Assembly: GCA_016199985.1 (NCBI GenBank)
Contig: JACQFQ010000027.1
Span: 1 to 38,313, forward strand
DNA from: Verrucomicrobiota bacterium
GTDB taxonomy: Bacteria; Verrucomicrobiota; Verrucomicrobiia; Limisphaerales; UBA11320
DNA: 38,313 bases
Direction of reading: 5' to 3'
The translations under genes and the position numbers were made by a program. The notes beneath the pieces were generated by a model, which did no database searches, was not told the origin of the DNA, and saw nothing but the letters and a program-made list of their open reading frames with translations. How positions within the stretch are numbered: position 1 is the stretch's first letter; every line of letters starts with the position of its first letter. This document shows, in pieces, positions 1-6,858 of this stretch.

Positions 1-47
1 CGATGTTCTTTGCCGTCTTTCCGGCGCGTGCTGCATTTCAGGAACAC
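1..47 (-). mobile_element. N-terminus of an IS transposase, cut by the window edge
   Basis: Read on the minus strand from a GTG at 45-47, the frame gives F-L-K-C-S-T-R-R-K-D-G-K-E-H and continues off the left edge. From memory this resembles the conserved N-terminus of IS4/IS1634-type transposases, which open with a short basic segment followed by KDGKEH and then a W/Y-S-x-V-E-N/S motif. Only about 15 residues are visible, so the family call is tentative and it is unknown whether the element is intact. If it is real, the element's end should lie between about 48 and 320; I could not identify its terminal inverted repeat. Confidence 0.45.
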
Positions 48-539
48 GCCCGGCAGAATACCGCGGCGGGACGGAGGGTGTGAAGAGGGTAGGTCGCCAC
101 TACACACGCATTTCGGGGGGGTGCGGACATTTGATCACTAAACTTCACGCACTTACAACGCGGCAGTCAGTGAAAATCCTCTGAGAGGGGTTGAGTAGCG
201 GAAGGCGGGTTAGGAACCGGTGAAGTTCGTGTGAAATTTCGAATATGGAATAGGACCAGCCTGACTTCAGCCACCTACCACATAGGGAGTGTAAATTTCT
301 TTCTGTAATTTGGTGTTCTGCCGCCGCTCCGCCCCCCTTCGGGGGAGGCGGAGCGGCGGCGAGCGTAGCGAGCCCGCTGCGTAGCCGACCCCGAAGGGGG
401 GCGGAGCGCGTTGCGCAAAAATCTGGTCGAAGGCTGGCCATGCTGTTTCCGTGTTGGGGTGTCGCTAAACACATCCAACAACATTAACTCACATGACCAA
501 CCCGTCGGCCCCGGCCTTCGCGCAACAGCATCGCATCGC
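48..539. other. Gene-free stretch between transposase and first gene
   Basis: No open frame here has a plausible protein composition; the short frames are rich in R, P and S and have no recognisable motif. The stretch contains the hairpin pair at 320-410, listed separately. The part before the hairpins is visibly more AT-rich than the rest of the window. This fits IS-end or intergenic DNA. Confidence 0.6.
320..410. repeat. REP-like double hairpin
   Basis: Positions 320-360 fold into one long hairpin. The arm starting GCCGCCGCTCCGCC pairs with its complement ending at 360, with one mismatch and a TTC-type loop. The 19 bases at 326-344 occur again in inverted orientation at 389-407, so a second, mutually exclusive pairing of about 19 bp is possible. 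The segment between (361-388) holds AGCG/GTAGC words. This layout, extragenic and GC-rich with paired inverted units, resembles REP/BIME-type elements. There is no T tract after the hairpin, so it is not a normal intrinsic terminator. No second copy was seen in the window. Confidence 0.65.
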
Positions 540-1187
540 CTACTTCTCCACCGAGGTGACCACGAGGTCATCGAAGTGGATGGCGGTTTCTGCGTAAGGC
601 TTTCCCCAGACCGACGCCTGGCCGGGAACAGGCTCCTCCTCCAGTCGCTTCATCAGCAGCCATTCCGCCGGCTCGACGGCGCCCTGCTTCCAAGCCTTTC
701 CCGACAGCTGCCATCCGCCTTCTTTCTTCGCGATGAGTTGAAGTCGGAAATGCGTCCATGAGCCGGAGTCCCAGACGTAAGGCGTGGATGCGAGCAGGTC
801 GTCGCCTTTGTAAAGCTCGAGTGATTTCTTGGATGGCGTGACTTGAAGTCGGTAGGGAACCGCTCCATTCAAGCCCACTCCCAGAACCGGGAAGCGGCGG
901 CCTTTGGCCGTGCCGAGTATGCGCGCGCTGACGCTGAGGCCATCTTTGCGAGTCGGCCCGAACAGAACGCCGAAGGTATCCAGCGGGGCGCCGGGCAATT
1001 CGAGGACACGATTGCCCTGGTCATCCGCGACCGCGAAGGCGCCATCGAGCACCAGGAACCCATCCGGCACCTTCCCGATGTCCGCCTTCTCGAAGTCCTG
1101 GGCGAAAAGCTTCTCCGCGGCGCGTGAGCTTGAATCCGCGGCAAACACGAGAAACGCCGAGAGGCATCCGATGGCAATTCGATTCAT
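540..1187 (-). CDS. Exported protein with probable concanavalin-A/LamG-like fold
   Basis: From the ATG at 1187 the protein has 215 residues. It starts with a signal peptide (MNRIAIGC, hydrophobic core, likely cleavage after S-S-R-A). The mature part opens with a D-F-E-x-A-D-x-G-x-x-P-D-G-F pattern and contains V-P-Y-R-L-Q-V, W-T-H-F-R-L-Q-L and a terminal H-F-D-D-L-V-V segment. This pattern is common in laminin-G or DUF1080-like jelly-roll domains that bind or cleave glycans. No catalytic residues can be assigned. A start five codons upstream (1202) is possible, but the chosen ATG gives a cleaner signal peptide. It is the last gene of a minus-strand series and lies 92 bp after the 795-residue exported protein, so the two may be co-expressed. 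The function is not known. Confidence 0.75.
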   Translation of the reverse strand: MNRIAIGCLSAFLVFAADSSSRAAEKLFAQDFEKADIGKVPDGFLVLDGAFAVADDQGNRVLELPGAPLDTFGVLFGPTRKDGLSVSARILGTAKGRRFPVLGVGLNGAVPYRLQVTPSKKSLELYKGDDLLASTPYVWDSGSWTHFRLQLIAKKEGGWQLSGKAWKQGAVEPAEWLLMKRLEEEPVPGQASVWGKPYAETAIHFDDLVVTSVEK

Positions 1188-1279
1188 ATCAAGGCAATGC
1201 AATGCAACGATCCAGTCCTGTGACGTCGCCGGGCGGCGCGCATTCGAAGGAAGTGGATGAGACTCTCGGGACGGATCGG

Positions 1280-3667
1280 TCAGGGATCAAGCTGGATGAT
1301 CCTGTAGAAGCGACGCGGGGCGGAAACAGCCTCCGCGTCCAGATACTCGATCAGCCCGAGTTGCGGAGTTCCCAGCCCCAGAGGAGTCCAGAGCTGCAGG
1401 TCGGTCGAGCCTTGAATCTGGTAGCGGCCTTTTGGATCCCCGATGAACGACAGGCGGAATCCTTCAGAGGCGTTCCATCCCGAGGCTTGCGCGATCAGGA
1501 GGGGCGCGACGGCCTCCAGCGTCACGTCGGTCGAGGAGTAGGTCGCGTTGAAGAGGAATCCTTCGGACGATATGCGTCCGAATCGGTTCAGAACGGAGGA
1601 CGCTTTGAGGAAGGGAAAGCGCATGCCAGGCTTGGGATAGAATCCGTCCGCCAGCACCACTTGAAGGACGCCGCCCAGGGCGGCGCTCTGTCCGACGGTC
1701 AGGGTGGGGAACTGCAGGATGGGCGCGTTGCCCCCCAGGACAAGGTAGATCACGCAGGTGGGCTCGCAGGCCAGGCTTCCGACAATGCGCAGATCTCCAT
1801 TCGGATTGCCGGGGATGATCGCGGCGGCGGCCCGCAGATTGCCGGCGATGAGGTTGGTGCCGAGAATTGTTCCTCCGCGGACTTCGATCTTCGATTTCAC
1901 GCCCGCTCCCAGCACGCCGCCATCCAGGATCGTTTCCCCGTCGATCTGGGAGAAGTTCGAGCATCGGAGCCCGCTGGACGGGTTCGGATGCACGAATCCG
2001 TTGTTGATGACCGGAATATCGAAATCCCCGGCGCCCACAAAAGCGCCCTGATTCACCAGGGTGCCCGTCACCCCCTGCCAGACGGAATTGAGGCTGTTCA
2101 AGACCCCCTCCTCGTCGATGGTATAGACCGCCAGGTCCGAGAGAAACACGGATCCGCTCACGGAGTTGGATCCGAAGACGAACACCTGTTGCGCGAGGAT
2201 TCGCACCGGCCGGGTTGTGCCGACGAATCGCGCGATGGCGTCGACGTCGACAATGAAGTCCCCTGATCCCGTCAGCGTTCCTCCGTCCCAGTTGTGGACG
2301 CGCTCGACGAGCCACTCTCCCGAGTTCACAACAGTCCGATCCCTTTGGGCCGCGATCTGCGAGACCATGCGGCCCCCGATATCCAGGGCCTCTGGCGCGC
2401 TGTCAGGAGCCGGAAGGAGGTAGAGAAACTGCGATTCGAAGAGAGCCCCTGGCAGGACTTCAATGGTTCCCAACACCACGCTGACGCTGGCTCGCGGGAG
2501 GCCATTGGCCAGGTTCGTGCGCGTGTTCGTGTTCTTGTAGCCTTGCTCGACCCGGAACGTCGCGGGGCGATCGAGGGTCGCCAGGTTCGTGTCCCCAACG
2601 CTCAGCCATCCTGGGTGGGGCGTGGAGCAACTCCAGGTGGCGTCCTGCAGAATGTTCAGCCGGGGTCCGACGTTTGTGAGCGTGCCGGTGAATCGCGTGC
2701 CCTCCGCGAACACGAACGGATCGGAGGTTCCCGGACTGTCGTACACGTTGAGGGCTGTTCCGCAGCATCCGCGAAAGTCGAGCGTTCCCGCGTTGACGCC
2801 GCCTCGCGCTGTCACCGTTCCCTGCAGGCTGAGCGTTCCGTCATTCTGGAAAGACACGCCGAGATCCGCGCCATCGTCCGCCTGAACAACGCCCCGGTTC
2901 CAAAACCGCGTGGCGACGAGATTCGCGTCGTCAAAGCTCATCCGGCCCGCGCTGAGAATCGTTCTCGCTCCCGATCGGTTGGTCAACCCCGGCACATCGC
3001 GCAGAGCGAGCGTTGGAAACCCGCCCGGCAACTTCTCGAACTTAAGCGTTCCCGCGTTGTCGATCGCGCGCTGCGTCAGCCTCAGACCCGACGTTCCGCG
3101 CAGAAGCGCCTTTCCGCCGACATCGATGAGCAATACGCCAGGGCCGCCGATCTCGCCCTCTGTCCAATCCAGATCGCCCTGGATCATCATGTCGCCGACA
3201 CCCTGCGCCACGGACGAGTGTCTCCACATCGCGCCGCTTCGCAGGAGAAAGGACTCCCCGATCCACAGGGTTCCGGCGCTGGTTTGCAGTTCGACGGTGG
3301 GAGCGTCGGCGCCCGCGCCGCCCACCTCCAATCGAGCGCACGCGGAGTCGGCGTCCACGATCACGCGGAACGCGCCGCGATTCGTGATATAGACCCAGTC
3401 GTTCGAGCCGGGGATCGCTGGCGGCGTCCAGTTGGCGGCGTCCTGCCAGCGTCCATCGGCGGGCGCCGTCCACACGATCGTCTGAGGTGCGCCGTCCTGC
3501 GCCGAAACCCGCCATCCCGCAAGGCCCGCGAGGCTGAGCGCAAGAATTCGAATGAGAACGGCCCATCGGGGGACGCGTACAGGCCGCGCGACTTCGGGAA
3601 GAGCCTTCGCCAGAAGGCGGAACTCCCCGGAGCGGGTGTCGCAAATGTGGGCACTACGGATACGCAC
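1280..3667 (-). CDS. Large exported beta-rich protein with autotransporter-like repeats and verrucomicrobial C-terminal module
   Basis: This protein has 795 residues. The only reasonable start is a GTG at 3667, which gives a long basic N-region before a hydrophobic segment (about 35-55) ending near V-S-A-Q. The mature part begins with a W-x-x-P-A-D-G-x-W-x-x-A-A-N-W pattern, seen at the head of autotransporter-associated beta-strand and G8-like proteins. Residues 80-680 are Gly/Asn/Ser-rich with recurring N-x-G-T-L and G-x-L-x-G-x-G words, as expected of a beta-helix. The last 75 residues carry Y-Q-I-Q-G-S-T-D-L-x-x-W and end with R-R-F-Y-R-I. This module recurs in two other proteins of the window. 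There is no transmembrane anchor, LPxTG or PEP-CTERM tail. It is probably a surface or secreted adhesin-like or matrix protein. The gene lies 66 bp downstream of the MCE gene on the same strand. Confidence 0.8.
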   Translation of the reverse strand: MRIRSAHICDTRSGEFRLLAKALPEVARPVRVPRWAVLIRILALSLAGLAGWRVSAQDGAPQTIVWTAPADGRWQDAANWTPPAIPGSNDWVYITNRGAFRVIVDADSACARLEVGGAGADAPTVELQTSAGTLWIGESFLLRSGAMWRHSSVAQGVGDMMIQGDLDWTEGEIGGPGVLLIDVGGKALLRGTSGLRLTQRAIDNAGTLKFEKLPGGFPTLALRDVPGLTNRSGARTILSAGRMSFDDANLVATRFWNRGVVQADDGADLGVSFQNDGTLSLQGTVTARGGVNAGTLDFRGCCGTALNVYDSPGTSDPFVFAEGTRFTGTLTNVGPRLNILQDATWSCSTPHPGWLSVGDTNLATLDRPATFRVEQGYKNTNTRTNLANGLPRASVSVVLGTIEVLPGALFESQFLYLLPAPDSAPEALDIGGRMVSQIAAQRDRTVVNSGEWLVERVHNWDGGTLTGSGDFIVDVDAIARFVGTTRPVRILAQQVFVFGSNSVSGSVFLSDLAVYTIDEEGVLNSLNSVWQGVTGTLVNQGAFVGAGDFDIPVINNGFVHPNPSSGLRCSNFSQIDGETILDGGVLGAGVKSKIEVRGGTILGTNLIAGNLRAAAAIIPGNPNGDLRIVGSLACEPTCVIYLVLGGNAPILQFPTLTVGQSAALGGVLQVVLADGFYPKPGMRFPFLKASSVLNRFGRISSEGFLFNATYSSTDVTLEAVAPLLIAQASGWNASEGFRLSFIGDPKGRYQIQGSTDLQLWTPLGLGTPQLGLIEYLDAEAVSAPRRFYRIIQLDP

Positions 3668-3733
3668 GGGCGCTCCTATATAGCACGCTTCGGGAAGTTC
3701 GTCATCCGCCGGAGACCATTCTGCGGCGAGGGA

Positions 3734-4864
3734 TCACCGCTTTCCTTCCGGGGGTCGCGGTGGCTTGGCGGATTTGGCGGGCTGGGCCCGGTTTGCGGGA
3801 TCATTCTTGAAGGCCGATCGCAGGAGCCAGTGGCGCTTCAAACCTTGCACGAGGCGATCCGTGTCCACAATCAGGCGCGACACCTCGCTCACCATGTTGG
3901 TGTTTCTGTCCACCTGCGCCCGAAGATTGCCCGTGATTTGGGCGAGATTCTCGAGAGCCTCGTCGAGGGTTGTCGCGACCTGCGTCACCTGGGCGTTGGC
4001 GTTCGTCAACGCGCCATTCGCGGCCTCCAGCGTGTGATTGGCGGCCTCGATGGCCTGCGACAGCTGGACATTCATGTTGGTGGGGATCAGCCAGTCGCCG
4101 AGCGCGCCCTTGGGATTCTTCAGCTGCGTCGTGATCGTCGCGAGGTTCTTCACAATGGGCTGGCTGTCGTTCAAGAGCCCGTTGAGTCGCTCGGTGGCTT
4201 CGGCCGTGTTCGACATGACGCGCGCGACGGAGTTCGTCAGCGCGAGGATGTGCGGGAGGGCGTCCTTGGCCTGCTTGACCACCTCGTCGAGCTGGCTCGA
4301 GACATCGGGCGGCTCGTTCGCGGCCAGCGTGAAGAACGTGCGTTGATCCTCCCGGCGGAAAGGTTTGTAGCCCCCGCCGACCGGGTCGTAGACGTCGACG
4401 ATCCGTCGATCCGCCGTGATGTGGTACGACTCGTGGAGCCTCCCGTTCTTCCCGGAGAAGTCCCCTTTTGTGAGCTCGAGGAACCGGTCTCCCAGCAGCG
4501 TGCGAGTGCGCACGTTGACTTTCGAATCGCTCCAGACATAGCCGGCGTAGGTGTCGACCACGAAAAGCTCGACGTAAACGTCCAACGTCGACGAGGGCGG
4601 CATGAGTTCCACCACAGTGATCTCCCCCACATCGCGTCCCAGGAGCCTCACTTTGTCGCCGGGCTTGATGCCTGCGGCGGTCCGGAGGTAGGTCACGTAG
4701 GGAACCTTCAGGACGAACCAGCCTCGTTCGACGGCGGTCTGTCGAAGGTAGAAGGCGAGCCCGCCGAACATCATCGCGGTGGCGGCCAGGATGAACACCC
4801 CGACGATCCGTTCCACGCGTGTGAGTCGGGTGCGCAACTGCGGTGTTAGATCCTGGACGGCCAT
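3734..4864 (-). CDS. MCE/MlaD-family membrane-anchored lipid-binding protein
   Basis: From the ATG at 4864 the protein has 376 residues. Residues about 18-40 form one N-terminal transmembrane helix (E-R-I-V-G-V-F-I-L-A-A-T-A-M-M-F). An MCE domain follows at about 45-130, with the typical G-I-K-P-G-D-K-V-R-L-L-G-R-D-V-G-E-I and a later L-L-G-D-R-F-L-E-L-T-K-G. Residues about 180-340 are helical and rich in A, N, T and V, like the long helices of MlaD/PqiB/LetB relatives that form a lipid-carrying tube. The tail is basic and proline-rich. MCE proteins work with an MlaE permease and MlaF ATPase in phospholipid transport; neither is encoded here. The frame stays open upstream to 5104, but those 80 residues have low-complexity composition and precede a perfect palindrome, so I rejected the longer start. 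Confidence 0.85.
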   Translation of the reverse strand: MAVQDLTPQLRTRLTRVERIVGVFILAATAMMFGGLAFYLRQTAVERGWFVLKVPYVTYLRTAAGIKPGDKVRLLGRDVGEITVVELMPPSSTLDVYVELFVVDTYAGYVWSDSKVNVRTRTLLGDRFLELTKGDFSGKNGRLHESYHITADRRIVDVYDPVGGGYKPFRREDQRTFFTLAANEPPDVSSQLDEVVKQAKDALPHILALTNSVARVMSNTAEATERLNGLLNDSQPIVKNLATITTQLKNPKGALGDWLIPTNMNVQLSQAIEAANHTLEAANGALTNANAQVTQVATTLDEALENLAQITGNLRAQVDRNTNMVSEVSRLIVDTDRLVQGLKRHWLLRSAFKNDPANRAQPAKSAKPPRPPEGKR

Positions 4865-5414
4865 TGTGTCGCTGCAACGAGCAGCCGCATGGAAGCGCGA
4901 CGCCTTCCAGCCAGTCAAGACACTTACATCGAGCCCCCGCGCTTTGATCTGCTTGTCAGAGCTCGACTCTGACAACTCGGCGGGGAGGAACCCCTCTCCG
5001 CGCGTTCTTGAGCGCGCGCCGCATTGGGCCCGGATTTCGCGTCCAACCGCCCTGCGGCTTTCGGAAGTCTTGTGGCGCACGAAGGAAAACACGCGTTGAA
5101 GCATCGGGAATCCGGGCCAGGGGGCTCAGTTTCTTCGTTGAACGCCGATATCTGGATCAGGTCTTTTCAAGGGTATGACCGGCCCTTGGCGCGAAACTGC
5201 TTGCCCGCCGCGCGCGGGAGTGGGACTTATTGTCCGGTTTTTCGAGGGCCGAGCCGGTCCGCCGAGTTGAGCTGGTATTAACAGGAATGAGCGCTGGTTG
5301 GGCCGACATTGCAGGACGCACACACGGGATCCGGAGCCTCGTCGCAAGGCTGCGAGTCCCTCCGCGCTCTTTGGCGCGGCTGAGCGGCGATCTCGCTCCT
5401 GAAAGGCGACGTCG
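4865..5414. other. Divergent intergenic region upstream of the MCE gene and the polysaccharide locus
   Basis: These 550 bases separate the minus-strand MCE gene from the plus-strand polysaccharide genes and should hold both promoters. I see the perfect palindrome at 4953-4975 and a short CCGCGC/GCGCGG stem at 5362-5379. An AAAGG about nine bases before the ATG at 5415 is a plausible ribosome binding site. No convincing gene or RNA was recognised. Confidence 0.6.
4953..4975. promoter_or_regulatory. Perfect 9-bp inverted repeat, possible operator or hairpin
   Basis: TTGTCAGAG at 4953-4961 and CTCTGACAA at 4967-4975 are exact reverse complements, separated by the five bases CTCGA. The position, about 90 bp upstream of the MCE start in a divergent region, suits a dimeric repressor site. 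It could also form a 5'-leader hairpin on either transcript. It lacks a T tract. The binding protein is unknown. Confidence 0.45.
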
Positions 5415-6824
5415 ATGAGCCTCGAGGATCGACTCTATCCGTTGCTGTCGGCCTACGAGCGCCTGCCCCACGGCCTCAAGCGTGTCGTTGGCGCCGCGTA
5501 TCGCTGCCTGCCGACGGGATGGCGATGGGGGGCCCGCTACCGTGAATTTCAGCGGCTCGCCGCGGATGTGGAGAGCTGGTCGGTGGAGCAGATCCGCGAC
5601 TACCAGCTGCAGCAGCTCCGCAAAGTGCTGCTTCACGCCGACGCCTTCTGCCCGCTGTACCGCGAGCGATTCTCGCTCGCCGGATTCCGACCCGAAAAAC
5701 TGCGTTCTCTCGAGGAAATGGAAGCCTGTCCGCTGCTGAGCAAGGAGGACTTGCTCGCGCATCGGGAGACGATGGCGTCCACAGAGATCCGCGCCAAGGA
5801 TCGGCTGTACCTCACCACGGGCGGGTCGACCGGAGTTCCGGTGGGCTTCTATCTGCAGCGCGGCGTGAGCCGACCCAAGGAGCAGGCGTTTCTGGAGGCG
5901 CAGTGGGCCCGGGCCGGCTATCGCAAGGGCGACCGCCTCGCCGTCATCCGCGGCCATGTCACGACCGAGAAGTCCCACGGGCGCATCTCCACCTACGACG
6001 CCACGCGCGACTGGCTGATGCTGTCCTCCTATCATCTCACCGAGGATCGGCTCCCCGACTATCTGGCCGAGATCGCGCGGTTTCGTCCCGACGCCCTGCA
6101 TGCCTATCCCTCCGCCGCGCTCCAGCTCGCGGAGTTTGTGGAGAAGAGCGGCGCGGCCTGGAAGCAGCCCTTGAAGTGCGTGCTCGCGGGATCGGAGCGC
6201 TTGAACCTTCCTCAAAAGCGGTTGCTCGAACGCGTGTTTGGATGCCGCGTTTTTCGTTGGTATGGGCATTCGGAACGCGTGGTTCTTGCGGCGGAGGGCC
6301 GGCGGTCGGAGCTGTTCTATTTCTGGCCGACTTATGGATGGGTGGAGTTCGGGCCGACGGACGCGGAAGGATTCTGCGAGGTCATCGGCACCTCGTTTCA
6401 CAATCTCGCCATGCCGCTCATCCGGTATCGCACGGGCGACTACGTTCGTTTGGCGGATCCGCGCCGGGACGGAGAGCTCGAGTTTCCCTGGCCCGCCGTG
6501 GCGGAGATAGCGGGGCGCGAGCAAGAGTTCCTGGTGAGCGGTTCCGGCCGCCGGATCTCGCTCACCGCTCTCAACATGCACGACGCCATTTTCGACGACC
6601 TGTACGCGGTGCAGTTTGTGCAGGACGCGCCAGGGAAGGCGGAGCTCCGCTTCGTGCCCGGCCCGGGTTTCTCCCGCGAACGCGTGCCTCGCATCGAGGC
6701 GGGAGTGCGACGCAAGCTGGGGGACGATTTTAACCTCGCGATGCGCGAGGTGCGCGAAACCGAGAAGACCTCTCGCGGCAAACACAAATGGCTCGTCAGC
6801 CGGATTTCCAAACCGGGCTCCTGA
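5415..6824 (+). CDS. CapK/PaaK-like adenylate-forming enzyme of polysaccharide locus
   Basis: This 469-residue protein belongs to the phenylacetate-CoA ligase-like (COG1541, CapK) branch of the AMP-binding superfamily. The phosphate-binding loop is Y-L-T-T-G-G-S-T-G-V-P-V-G near residues 133-146. Further landmarks are R-W-Y-G-H-S-E-R, where the superfamily has its Y-G-x-T/S-E motif, and M-P-L-I-R-Y-R-T-G-D-Y, the adenylate-binding Asp motif. The C-terminal subdomain ends with K-T-S-R-G-K-H-K, which resembles the lysine region of these enzymes. Such proteins are frequent in capsule and exopolysaccharide clusters, where they are thought to activate an acid, often for sugar modification; the true substrate is unknown. 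The gene opens the plus-strand polysaccharide locus, 34 bp ahead of the bi-domain oxidoreductase, and has an AAAGG ribosome binding site. Confidence 0.87.
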   Translation: MSLEDRLYPLLSAYERLPHGLKRVVGAAYRCLPTGWRWGARYREFQRLAADVESWSVEQIRDYQLQQLRKVLLHADAFCPLYRERFSLAGFRPEKLRSLEEMEACPLLSKEDLLAHRETMASTEIRAKDRLYLTTGGSTGVPVGFYLQRGVSRPKEQAFLEAQWARAGYRKGDRLAVIRGHVTTEKSHGRISTYDATRDWLMLSSYHLTEDRLPDYLAEIARFRPDALHAYPSAALQLAEFVEKSGAAWKQPLKCVLAGSERLNLPQKRLLERVFGCRVFRWYGHSERVVLAAEGRRSELFYFWPTYGWVEFGPTDAEGFCEVIGTSFHNLAMPLIRYRTGDYVRLADPRRDGELEFPWPAVAEIAGREQEFLVSGSGRRISLTALNMHDAIFDDLYAVQFVQDAPGKAELRFVPGPGFSRERVPRIEAGVRRKLGDDFNLAMREVRETEKTSRGKHKWLVSRISKPGS

Positions 6825-6858
6825 GCGGGGTCGCTCGCGGCTCGGATATCAATCGATC

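Noticed and set aside
2294..4849. Long plus-strand open frame opposite the beta-rich and MCE genes
   Set aside because: Composition is Arg/His/Gly-rich and motif-free; the opposite strand has an MCE domain and a clear exported protein.
4865..5104. 80-residue N-terminal extension of the MCE protein
   Set aside because: No hydrophobic or conserved character, and it spans the perfect palindrome; the ATG at 4864 gives a typical MlaD-like N-terminus.
5157..6785. 542-residue antisense frame opposite the CapK-like gene
   Set aside because: Shadow of a GC-rich gene; no recognisable motif.
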